DNA from: Burkholderiaceae bacterium
GTDB lineage: Bacteria; Pseudomonadota; Gammaproteobacteria; Burkholderiales; Burkholderiaceae_E
Direction of reading: 5' to 3'
Assembly (NCBI GenBank): GCA_016710525.1
Contig: JADJVQ010000065.1
Location: 1-30,048, forward strand
Length of the DNA stretch: 30,048 nucleotides
Shown: positions 8,608 to 15,505 of the stretch, in pieces
Layout of the letters: every line of letters begins with the position of its first letter
Numbering within the stretch: the first letter of the stretch is position 1
Notes under the pieces: model-generated
The model's database searches: none
Seen by the model: only the letters and a program-made list of their open reading frames with translations
What the model was told of the DNA's origin: nothing
Program-made: the position numbers and the translations under genes

Positions 8608-9154
8608 TTCCACGGCATCCGAGCCCGCCCCGAACGCACATCGGCGGCGCCGCGCGCTGCTGCGCTGGAGCGCGGTCGCGGCCGCATCGGGCTACGGCGC
8701 CGGGCTGTTCTGGCCACCCGACGAATCACCGTCGCGCCCGGTCGCGATGCCGGGCTTCTCGACCCTGAACGGCCAACCGGTCCGCATCGACACCCCCGGC
8801 CAACGCGGTCTGCTGGTGTGCTTCTGGGCCACGAGCTGCGCGATCTGCGTCCAGGACCTTCCGGCCCTGTCGCGCCTGCTCGATCAATGGTCGCCGCGGG
8901 GCATCGCGGTGGTCGCCGTGGCCATGGCCTACGATCGCGAAGAGATGGTCCGGCATGTCGCCCGCATGAACCCGGGCGCGCCGCCGATCGCCCTGGACAC
9001 CGATGGCAGGATCGCGGCCGCCCTGGGTCCGATCCGAGACACCCCGACGCACTGCCTGCTGGACCGGCAGGGGCGGGTGCTGTCGCGCGACCGAGGACGC
9101 CTTGACCTGACGATGCTCGCGCCCCGGCTTCGCGCCCTGACCGAACGAACCTGA
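8597..9154 (+). CDS. TlpA/ResA-like periplasmic thioredoxin-fold protein
   Basis: The 185-residue protein has a basic N-terminus (HRRRRALL) and one hydrophobic segment, giving a membrane anchor or possible Tat-type signal. A thioredoxin fold follows, with LVCFWATSCAIC (redox pair Cys81 and Cys84) and a cis-Pro loop at about 149-151 (TPT). The usual Trp before the first Cys is Ser. TlpA/ResA/CcmG proteins reduce disulfides in the periplasm, including the CXXCH cysteines of apocytochromes before heme attachment. Its ATG overlaps the end of a three-heme cytochrome gene, so translation is probably coupled. This makes a dedicated role in cytochrome maturation an attractive inference. The frame is intact. 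Confidence 0.85.
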   Translation: MAPDSTASEPAPNAHRRRRALLRWSAVAAASGYGAGLFWPPDESPSRPVAMPGFSTLNGQPVRIDTPGQRGLLVCFWATSCAICVQDLPALSRLLDQWSPRGIAVVAVAMAYDREEMVRHVARMNPGAPPIALDTDGRIAAALGPIRDTPTHCLLDRQGRVLSRDRGRLDLTMLAPRLRALTERT

Positions 9155-9161
9155 CCCCGCC

Positions 9162-9188
9162 GGCGCCCGGGCACACGGTCCCGGCGCC
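9162..9188. terminator. GC hairpin between convergent genes
   Basis: Arms GGCGC-(C)-CGGG (9162-9171) and CCCG-GCGCC (9180-9188) pair over nine base pairs with one bulge and an 8-base loop. It sits 8 bp after the TlpA-like stop, and the opposing gene ends at 9234. There is no T-run on either side, so terminator function is inferred from position and stability only. Confidence 0.5.
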
Positions 9189-9233
9189 TCGGGCTGCCCG
9201 CCGATGCGTTTCAGCGGGGACAGCGCATCGATT

Positions 9234-9758
9234 TCAGCGCATCGAGGTCCGTGCGATCGAGCCCAGGTCAGGTCCGACGAACAGGCGATCGGTATCGAGG
9301 CCCTGGCTGAGCGCTTCATTGAGCGAGGTGCTCAGCCGGATCGTGCACGGCAGGCTCGACGTGCACAGCACCGCCCGGGCGAGCTGAGTGACCCGCGGCC
9401 AATCGTCCGTCACCGAATACAAAGGAATGGCGATCACCTGACCGGCCAGAGCCTGGGGCTGGGCACGCAGTTGCGCGACGATCGGCGGCAGGCTGCGCGC
9501 AACCGTCGCCCGATTGGCTGGCAACGGCGACGGCGACGGCAGCGGCGGCGCCAGACCCGTCATCGCAGGCGTGCCCAGGACCGCTGATTCACGCGCGTCA
9601 GCCTGCACCACATCGAGCACGCAGCGCAGTCGCTCGCCGCCGTCGACCCAGCAATGCCACTGCAGCGCGCCGCTCTGCGCCATCGCCGGCGCCACGCCGC
9701 CACCCAGGGCCGCCGCGGCGATCCAGCCGACAGCCCTGCGATTGATTCCAACCCGCAT
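9234..9758 (-). CDS. Hypothetical exported protein with four cysteines
   Basis: This is a 174-residue protein of unrecognised family. It has a clear signal peptide (residues 1-27, GVAPAMA then Q), a Trp/Cys-rich start (WHCWVDGGERLRC, Cys36 and Cys46), a Pro-rich middle (about 70-82) and a second Cys pair (Cys132 and Cys138, LCTSSLPC). The two pairs could form disulfides in the periplasm. ATG 9758 has a GGAG about ten bases upstream. The gene converges with the TlpA-like thioredoxin gene and could be a thiol-redox client, but nothing in the sequence proves a link. The 194 bp upstream of it (9759-9952) show no gene. Confidence 0.65.
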   Translation of the reverse strand: MRVGINRRAVGWIAAAALGGGVAPAMAQSGALQWHCWVDGGERLRCVLDVVQADARESAVLGTPAMTGLAPPLPSPSPLPANRATVARSLPPIVAQLRAQPQALAGQVIAIPLYSVTDDWPRVTQLARAVLCTSSLPCTIRLSTSLNEALSQGLDTDRLFVGPDLGSIARTSMR

Positions 9759-9952
9759 CGCCGAAGCTCCAAGAGGAGTGAACTCCGGCGTGTTATCGGC
9801 GGGCGCACCGTCAGCGCGAGGCCCGCCAATGCCGCAGCAGTCCTGTGGAGCGTGCCGCGCGACGCACGGTCAGACCGATGCCTGGAATCGATCTTCTCGG
9901 CGGGGTCCGGCGTATTCGTGTCGAGCGGCGAGGACCGCGGCGGCGATTGCAG

Positions 9953-10276
9953 CTACTCCTGCACGTCGGGCAGGCGCAGCACCAGCCCGGCCAGCGCCGC
10001 GCTGGCCTTGAGCTGACAGGCCAGGCGGCTGTTCGGCCGGCGCTCGGCGGCCACCGCCTCGAGCATCGCGAGCTCGGACTCGCCCGGCGGGGGCAGCTCG
10101 GCCATCCGGGTCGGGTCGACGTAACAGTGGCAGGTCGCGCAGGCGCACGAACCGCCGCATTCGCCCAGGATGCCGTCGACGCCACCGGCGGTTGCGCCCT
10201 GCATCAGGCTCCAGCCGTCGGCCACCTCGACGCTGACGGATTGGCCGGACGGCTCGATGTAGGTGATCAGTGCCAT
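9953..10276 (-). CDS. Adrenodoxin/putidaredoxin-type [2Fe-2S] ferredoxin
   Basis: The protein has 107 residues, the usual length for the family. Cluster ligands fit the pattern C-x5-C-x2-C...C: Cys40, Cys46 and Cys49 in GECGGSCACATC, and Cys87 in RLACQ. Additional Cys44 and Cys51 lie within the motif. ATG 10276 is chosen because it begins MALITYIEPSG at the normal family N-terminus; the frame upstream is a coincidental extension into the P450 gene. It follows the P450 stop by 19 bp on the same strand. It is therefore almost certainly the electron donor to that P450, fed by a ferredoxin reductase not present in the window. Confidence 0.92.
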   Translation of the reverse strand: MALITYIEPSGQSVSVEVADGWSLMQGATAGGVDGILGECGGSCACATCHCYVDPTRMAELPPPGESELAMLEAVAAERRPNSRLACQLKASAALAGLVLRLPDVQE

Positions 10277-10295
10277 GGAAACACGCTCCCGGAAT

Positions 10296-11459
10296 TCATT
10301 GGACGGACAGCCCGAGCCGCAACGGGCTGCGGAATGTCGAGGACGGCATCCACTGCAACGGCGCGTCGGTGCGCCGATAGGCCGGCACGACACGATGAAA
10401 CTCGTCGAACGCGATCTTCACCGACAGGCGCGCGATCGCGGTCCCCAGGCAGGCATGCACGCCGCCGCCGAATCCCAGATGGCCGCGCGGCTTGCGCCCG
10501 ATGTCGTAGGTATCGGGATCGGGAAACTGGCGATCGTCCCGGTTGCCCGAGCCATAGGCCAGGCAGACGAAATCGCCGGCCCGCATCGTCTGGCCGTGCA
10601 GCTGCACATCCCGCTGCAGGCAGCGCCGGAAGCGCTGCGCCGAGGTATTGAAGCGCAGGGACTCTTCCACCGCATCGGGCAGCAGCGAGGGATCCGCCAC
10701 CACGCGTTCGCGCGCCTCCCGATGATCGGCCAGGTTCAGCGCGAACATGCTCATGAAACCGCCCAGCGATTCGATGCCCGCCATGATCAGCGTGGTGGTC
10801 GTCAGCAGCACCTCGCGCTCGTCGAGCCGGTCGCCGTCGATCTCGGCCATGCTGAAATGGGAGATCAGGTCGTTCTGCGGGCGCGCGCGGCGTTCGGCGA
10901 TCACGCCGGCTGCGTAGTCCTGCATCCACTGGTAGGCCGCGATGTGCTGCGGCGCCTTGGCCCGGGTGAGCGGATCGCTTTGCACCATCAGGACCGCCTG
11001 GTCGCGCACCGCCTGCTCGTCGCCCATCGGCAGGCCCAATGCCGCAAACAGCACCCTCACCGTGAACTTGGACGAAAACTCGCCGATGAAATCGAACTCG
11101 CTGCGCCCTGCCAGTGCCGTGGCCGCGGTGCGCGCGATGTCGCGGATCGGGTCGGCCAGGCTCTCGAGATTGCGCTTCATGAACGCATGCTGGACCAGCC
11201 CGCGCAGGCGGTCGTGGCGCGGGGGATCGGTGGTGCCCAGCGTGGCGCCGGCCCGGTTGGGCAACTCGGTCATCAGGTTGCCCCTGGCCGACGAGTAGGT
11301 CTGCCAGTCCTGGCCCGCCGAGACGATGTCGGCATAGCGTGACAGCACCCAGGTGCCCGCCTGCGGGCTCCAGAAGCAGGGGAATTCGTCGCGCAGCGTC
11401 TGGTACGCCGGGAACGGATCGGCGTCGATCGCCGGCGAGTACGGATCGAACACGAACAT
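10296..11459 (-). CDS. Class I bacterial cytochrome P450
   Basis: This soluble 387-residue P450 has the heme-ligand signature FGGGVHACLG (Cys337), an ExxR motif in the K helix (Glu266 to Arg269) and an I helix reading LIMAGIESLGGF. The acid/alcohol pair at 230-231 is Glu-Ser rather than the usual Asp/Glu-Thr. Other hallmarks are HDRLRGLVQHAF (C helix) and FPDPDTYDI before the heme loop. The enzyme should use O2 and two electrons from the adjacent ferredoxin to hydroxylate or dealkylate a small substrate. An AraC-type activator is transcribed divergently, and ring-cleavage genes lie 2 kb away. That suggests an aromatic substrate such as a methoxy- or hydroxybenzoate, though the subfamily cannot be assigned. 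Confidence 0.93.
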   Translation of the reverse strand: MFVFDPYSPAIDADPFPAYQTLRDEFPCFWSPQAGTWVLSRYADIVSAGQDWQTYSSARGNLMTELPNRAGATLGTTDPPRHDRLRGLVQHAFMKRNLESLADPIRDIARTAATALAGRSEFDFIGEFSSKFTVRVLFAALGLPMGDEQAVRDQAVLMVQSDPLTRAKAPQHIAAYQWMQDYAAGVIAERRARPQNDLISHFSMAEIDGDRLDEREVLLTTTTLIMAGIESLGGFMSMFALNLADHREARERVVADPSLLPDAVEESLRFNTSAQRFRRCLQRDVQLHGQTMRAGDFVCLAYGSGNRDDRQFPDPDTYDIGRKPRGHLGFGGGVHACLGTAIARLSVKIAFDEFHRVVPAYRRTDAPLQWMPSSTFRSPLRLGLSVQ

Positions 11460-11602
11460 GGCGCCTGTCTCCTGGCATGACGGCCGGTCGCGCGAGCGCG
11501 CGCCGGACCATGACCGCAACACTAGCCGTGCGGCGCGCGCCCGGCCTGTTACAAGCACCCCAAAAACTTGCACTTTTCCGACGACCCGCCGCATGCTGTC
11601 GC
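11460..11602. promoter_or_regulatory. Divergent control region of P450 and AraC-type activator
   Basis: The 143-bp gap between the two start codons contains CAAGCAC (11552-11558) and CTTGCAC (11567-11573), 15 bp apart, with CAAG/CTTG also forming an inverted pair around an A-rich centre. It is the only AT-rich patch in the vicinity and a candidate operator for the AraC-type protein. Promoter boxes are not clear. Confidence 0.35.
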
Positions 11603-12757
11603 ATGATTCGCCCCAGCCGCTCCGCATCGATTCCCGCGTTCGCGCTCTATGGCGAAGCGGGCGCCCTGCCCGCCGACCAGCTCCACCTGGAGGCGATCCA
11701 GTCGCGCAGCCGGCTGTATCGCTGGGAGATCGATGCGCACATTCACCAGGGTCTGCACCAGATCGTCTGGGTCGCCAGCGGTCCGGCCCGGGTCGCGCTG
11801 GAGACGATGCGCGAATCGTGCGAGGGCCCGGTGGCCATCGTCGTGCCGCCCGGCATGGTCCATGCGTTCCTGTTCACGCAGGAGACCGATGGGCTGGTGC
11901 TGACCTTCCACCCGCGCGCGGTGATCGAGGGCGACGTGCCCGCCACCGGCGAGGCCCTGCACCATCTCTTCGCCGTTCCGCGCCTGCTGCGCATGGACCC
12001 GGCCGGCGCCGCCACCCGGCGCATCGCCAGCCTGATGCGCGAACTGGCCGACGAGTTCAGCTCGGCCGATGCCGCCGGCTCGCCGGTGCCGCCCTGGCTG
12101 GCCCGCGCGGTCGTGTGGCGGCTGGCCCGTCACGCGCAAAGCCCATCCGATGGCGCGCAACGCGGACGCAGCCAGGGCCAGGCGCTGTTCACCCGCTTCA
12201 TCGTGCTGGTCGAAGCCCATCATCGCGAGCACTGGCCGGTGTCGCGCTACGCCGCCCGGCTGGGTCTCACGCCCGAGCGGCTGAATCGGCTGACACGCGC
12301 CCAGACCGGCCAGGGCGCGCTCGACCTGGTGCACGAGCGCCTGGCGCGCGAAGCCTGCCGGCGCCTGACCTACGTCGCCGCGCCGATCGCCAAACTGGCC
12401 TTCGAGCTGGGATTCTCCGACCCGGCTTACTTTTGCCGGTTCTTCAAGCGACGCACCGGGCTGAGCCCGCGCGAGTATCGGCGATCGCGGTCGCCTGGCG
12501 CGGCGCCGAGCGCGCACCCGGCCGCGGTCGCCAAAGCGTGCCTCAATCGGGCAACTGCGCCGGCGCTGCCGCCAGCGCGGGCGCAATCACCGTCTCCAGC
12601 TGCTGGCGCAACCATCGGTGCAGAGGGTCGCCGTGGTGGCGCAGGTGCCAGACCATGTACATCGGCATCGGCGGACATTCGAGCGGCACTGGCGCGGACT
12701 CGAATCCGCGCAGCAGATGGGCACGCAGCAAGCTGGGCAGCGTGGCGAGCATCGTAG
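11603..12757 (+). CDS. AraC-family transcriptional activator, PobR-like, with C-terminal run-on
   Basis: The start ATG 11603 gives SIPAFALYGE, the typical opening of the PobR/HpaA type of AraC activators that sense hydroxybenzoates or related acids. Residues 20-115 form a cupin-like ligand domain (HIHQGLHQIVWV, VVPPGMVHAFLF). Residues about 195-294 form two helix-turn-helix motifs ending in the signature FSDPAYFCRFFKRRTGLSPREY. The family normally ends here. Instead the frame continues about 90 residues as Ala/Pro-rich sequence, of which about 70 residues lie antisense to the end of the LysR gene. The tail is probably not a folded domain; a lost stop codon or an unseen frameshift may explain it. 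The divergent P450 is the likely target. Confidence 0.85.
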   Translation: MIRPSRSASIPAFALYGEAGALPADQLHLEAIQSRSRLYRWEIDAHIHQGLHQIVWVASGPARVALETMRESCEGPVAIVVPPGMVHAFLFTQETDGLVLTFHPRAVIEGDVPATGEALHHLFAVPRLLRMDPAGAATRRIASLMRELADEFSSADAAGSPVPPWLARAVVWRLARHAQSPSDGAQRGRSQGQALFTRFIVLVEAHHREHWPVSRYAARLGLTPERLNRLTRAQTGQGALDLVHERLAREACRRLTYVAAPIAKLAFELGFSDPAYFCRFFKRRTGLSPREYRRSRSPGAAPSAHPAAVAKACLNRATAPALPPARAQSPSPAAGATIGAEGRRGGAGARPCTSASADIRAALARTRIRAADGHAASWAAWRAS

Positions 12758-13469
12758 TGCTCCGCAGGAAGGGGCCGATGCCGGCAAATCCCGGCACCTG
12801 CGCCACGATGCGTCGCGCCACGCCCCGGCCGGCCAGGACGTCGTCCAGATCGAGGCGGCGCCCCGTCTCGTACAGCACGGTCACATGGTCGGCGTTCAGG
12901 TACTGCGCCAGCGTGGCCGGCGCAGTCCGCTCACCGGGGTCATAGAACACCCGGTAATGATCCTCGAACAGGCGCTTTTGCAGCACGTCGCGGCCTTCGG
13001 GGGGGCGCGGTGTGATGACCAGCTGACAATGTTCGTCGCGCAGCATCTCGAGGGTCGGCACGCCGGAGGGGATCACCCGCAGCGACAGTCCGGGGGCCTG
13101 GGCCCGCAGGTGGCGCAGCAGTCCGGGCAGCAGCAGGTCACGCTGCAGGTCGTTGGCGGCAATGCTGACTGTCGCCACCACGCTCGCCGGGTCGAACGCG
13201 GCCGCAGCGCCGAATGCGCGCAATTCGTCGAGCAGCACCCGTGCACGCGCCGCCAGTGCCAGCGCGTGCGCGGTGGGCGCGATGCCGCGCCCCGACTTCA
13301 CGAACAGCGGATCGCCGACGATGCGGCGCAGCTTGTCCAGCAGATGGCTCACCGCCGACTGGCTGACCCCCAGACGCTGAGCGGCCCGGGTGACCGAGCG
13401 CTCTTCGAGCACGGTCAGCAGCAGGCGCAGCAGGTGGCCGTCGAGGTCCAAATGATCGAATTCGCTCAT
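12543..13469 (-). CDS. LysR-type transcriptional regulator
   Basis: The 308-residue protein has an N-terminal winged helix-turn-helix (about 10-70: LLLTVLEERSVTRAAQRLGV, SQSAVSHLLDKLR) and a substrate-binding periplasmic-protein-like effector domain beginning TVSIAANDLQRDLLLPGLL. ATG 13469 is preferred over an earlier in-frame start at 13616, which would add an N-terminus foreign to the family and run into ligA. It is divergent from ligA across 140 bp. In the family this arrangement normally means that the regulator controls the neighbouring operon, here ring cleavage. Its 3' end overlaps the run-on of the AraC-type gene on the other strand. Confidence 0.9.
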   Translation of the reverse strand: MSEFDHLDLDGHLLRLLLTVLEERSVTRAAQRLGVSQSAVSHLLDKLRRIVGDPLFVKSGRGIAPTAHALALAARARVLLDELRAFGAAAAFDPASVVATVSIAANDLQRDLLLPGLLRHLRAQAPGLSLRVIPSGVPTLEMLRDEHCQLVITPRPPEGRDVLQKRLFEDHYRVFYDPGERTAPATLAQYLNADHVTVLYETGRRLDLDDVLAGRGVARRIVAQVPGFAGIGPFLRSTTMLATLPSLLRAHLLRGFESAPVPLECPPMPMYMVWHLRHHGDPLHRWLRQQLETVIAPALAAAPAQLPD

Positions 13470-13609
13470 GGCAGGCATCGGTTCGGCTGCGTTGATCGGC
13501 GTGTCGGTCCGCTGAATACTGCGTGCATCAGGCGCCATCGGTGCGAACTGCCCGGCGCTCCGTGATCCGGCGCGCCGCCCCGGCACCCCACCCCGATCCG
13601 AAGGCCCCC
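13470..13609. promoter_or_regulatory. Divergent LysR/ligA control region
   Basis: The gap contains a partial dyad CTGA-N12-TCAG at 13512-13531, roughly the size of a LysR-type recognition site. It is GC-rich with no obvious sigma-70 boxes. Assignment as the LysR operator is by position. Confidence 0.3.
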
Positions 13610-13963
13610 ATGCCACCCGTCAATCCCCGCCAGCCGGTGCCCGGCACGACCCTCTTCGACGGCGAACAGGCCCGCAAAGGGTATGCGCTGAACAAGATGT
13701 GCTACTCGTTCAACGATGCCGCCAACCGGCGAGCCTTCCTGGACGATGAGAGCGCGTACTGCACCCAGTATCGCCTGAACCCGCAGCAGCGCGAAGCCAT
13801 CCGAAGCCGCAACGTGCTGCAACTGATCGCAGCCGGCGGCAACGCCTACTACCTGGCGAAATTCGCCGGCATCTTCGGGCTCGACATGCAGGACATCGGC
13901 GCCCAGCAGACCGGGCTGACCAAAGAGCAGTTCAAGGCCCGGCTGCTGGCCGCGCGAGGCTGA
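13610..13963 (+). CDS. ligA: Extradiol dioxygenase small (alpha) subunit, LigA-like
   Basis: The 117-residue protein resembles the small subunit of protocatechuate 4,5-dioxygenase: PVPGTTLFDGEQARKGYALNKMCYSFND, then ANRRAFLDDE, RSRNVLQLIAAGGNAYYLAKFAGIFGLDMQDIG. It is a little shorter than classical LigA (about 139 residues), mostly at the C-terminus. It has no metal ligands; in the family it caps the active site of the beta subunit. ATG 13610 begins at the normal family N-terminus. Only 4 bp separate it from ligB. Gallate-type or other LigAB-like substrates cannot be excluded. Confidence 0.88.
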   Translation: MPPVNPRQPVPGTTLFDGEQARKGYALNKMCYSFNDAANRRAFLDDESAYCTQYRLNPQQREAIRSRNVLQLIAAGGNAYYLAKFAGIFGLDMQDIGAQQTGLTKEQFKARLLAARG

Positions 13964-13967
13964 CGCC

Positions 13968-14807
13968 ATGGCCAGGATCGTCGGTGCCCTCACCTGCTCG
14001 CACGTCCCCGCCATCGGCTCGGCCATTGCCAAGGGGCTGCAGCAGGACCCCTACTGGAAGCCATTCTTCGACGGGTTCGTGCCGGTGCGCGAGTGGCTCG
14101 CAAGGGTCAGGCCGGAGGTGGCCGTGATCGTCTACAACGACCACGGCCTGAATTTTTTCCTCGACAAGATGCCGACCTTCGCGCTCGGGGCGGCGTCCGA
14201 CTACGGCAACGCCGACGAGGGATGGGGCATCCCGACCGTGCCCGCGTTCCGGGGTGACCCGGCCCTGTCCTGGCACCTGATCGAGGCGCTGGTCCGTGAC
14301 GAATTCGATCTCACCACCTGCCAGGAGATGGTCGTCGATCACGCGTTCACGCTGCCGATGGCCCTGTGCTGGCCGGATCAGCAGTGGCCGGTGCGCACCG
14401 TCCCGGTGTGCGTGAACACCGTCCAGGTGCCCCTGCCGTCGGCAGCGCGGTGTTACCGGCTGGGCGAGGCCATCGGCCGCGCGATCGCGGCCTGGCCCGG
14501 CGACGAACGGGTGGTGGTGCTGGGCTCCGGAGGCCTGTCGCACCAGCTCGACGGCGAGCGTGCCGGTTTCATCAACCGCGAGTTCGACCAGCAATTCATG
14601 AGCAGCCTCGTCCAGGATCCGACCTGGGCAACCCGGTTCGGCACGACCGAACTGGTCGAACTCGCCGGCACCCAGGGGGTGGAACTGCTCAACTGGCTGG
14701 TCGCCCGTGGCACACTTCCCAAAGCGGTGCGACAAATCCACGCCAACTATCACATCCCGATCTCCAACACGGCGTCGGGACTGATGCTGCTCGAACCGAT
14801 CGGCTGA
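13968..14807 (+). CDS. ligB: Extradiol dioxygenase large (beta) subunit, LigB-like (protocatechuate 4,5-dioxygenase type)
   Basis: The 279-residue catalytic subunit is of the class III (LigB) extradiol type. Residues corresponding to the Fe(II) ligands are His12 (TCSHVPA), His59 (YNDHGLNFF) and Glu239 (TQGVELLNW). The catalytic histidines are His125 (VVDHAFTLP) and His192 (GGLSHQL). The family opens protocatechuate between C4 and C5 to 4-carboxy-2-hydroxymuconate semialdehyde. No dehydrogenase, hydratase or aldolase of the 4,5-cleavage route is encoded nearby, so downstream steps must lie elsewhere or the substrate is different. A hemerythrin-like gene follows after 14 bp in the same run. Confidence 0.9.
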   Translation: MARIVGALTCSHVPAIGSAIAKGLQQDPYWKPFFDGFVPVREWLARVRPEVAVIVYNDHGLNFFLDKMPTFALGAASDYGNADEGWGIPTVPAFRGDPALSWHLIEALVRDEFDLTTCQEMVVDHAFTLPMALCWPDQQWPVRTVPVCVNTVQVPLPSAARCYRLGEAIGRAIAAWPGDERVVVLGSGGLSHQLDGERAGFINREFDQQFMSSLVQDPTWATRFGTTELVELAGTQGVELLNWLVARGTLPKAVRQIHANYHIPISNTASGLMLLEPIG

Positions 14808-14821
14808 ACCGGAACAACGCC

Positions 14822-15355
14822 ATGACCAACCTGCTCCAGACCTGGCACGACGAACACGCCACCTTCAGCCGGCTGCTCTCGGTGCTCGAGCAGCAGGTCA
14901 ATGGCTTTCATGCCGGGGAAGACCCCAGTTACGAACTGATGCTCGACATCGTCGAATACCTGCGCCACTACGCCGACCAGTTCCACCATCCGCGCGAAGA
15001 CGCCGCCTTTGCCCGGCTGCTGCGCCGCAGCCCCGAACTCAGGCCCCAGATCAATCGGCTGGTCCAGGAGCATCGCGTGATCGCGACCGCCGGCGAAGAC
15101 CTGCTGTCGCGGCTGCGCGAAATCATCGTGGGCGCGGTACAGCCCAAGGCGGCGGTCGAAACCGCGGCCGCCACCTATCTCATCTACTACCGGCACCACA
15201 TCGCCACCGAAGAGCGTGACCTGCTGCCGCGCGCCCAGGCGCTGCTCCAAGCCGACGACTGGGCCGCGGTGGACAGCGCCGTGCCCGGCGGCAGCGATCC
15301 CCTGCACACCGCGCGCTACGCGGCGCTGCGGCGCGAGATCGCCAGCCTGGGCTAA
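14822..15355 (+). CDS. Hemerythrin-like HHE-domain protein
   Basis: The 177-residue protein is a four-helix HHE cation-binding domain, with candidate iron ligands spread as in the family: His9/His12 (TWHDEHATF), histidines in YLRHYADQFHHPREDAAF, then VQEHRVI, and YYRHHIATEERDLLP, where the last motif provides His and Glu. A diiron or similar centre that binds O2 or senses iron or redox state is expected. It is the third gene of the ligA-ligB run (14 bp after ligB), so it may supply O2 or iron to, or protect, the oxygen-dependent Fe(II) dioxygenase. That link is inference. No DNA-binding or signalling domain is fused to it. Confidence 0.87.
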   Translation: MTNLLQTWHDEHATFSRLLSVLEQQVNGFHAGEDPSYELMLDIVEYLRHYADQFHHPREDAAFARLLRRSPELRPQINRLVQEHRVIATAGEDLLSRLREIIVGAVQPKAAVETAAATYLIYYRHHIATEERDLLPRAQALLQADDWAAVDSAVPGGSDPLHTARYAALRREIASLG

Positions 15356-15360
15356 GCCAG

Positions 15361-15416
15361 CCGGGCCAGCGAGGCCAGCCCGGAGCGCGGCCGGTCCGGG
15401 CGCTTGCGCGCGCCCG
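15361..15416 (+). terminator. Two successive GC hairpins after the hemerythrin-like gene
   Basis: CCGGGC (15361-15366) pairs with GCCCGG (15378-15383). Then CGGGCGC (15397-15403) pairs perfectly with GCGCCCG (15410-15416) around a 6-base loop. They begin 6 bases after the stop codon and fill the 150-bp gap to the next gene. There is no T-run, so a role in ending or stabilising the ligAB transcript is only likely by position. Confidence 0.4.
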
Positions 15417-15505
15417 CGCCGAATCGTATCTTCTGCGGTTTGCCCCGCCACTCGGCGCGGCGGATTCACCCTCCTGTGGAAGCACGCGCGGGCGTGCATG
15501 GAACG

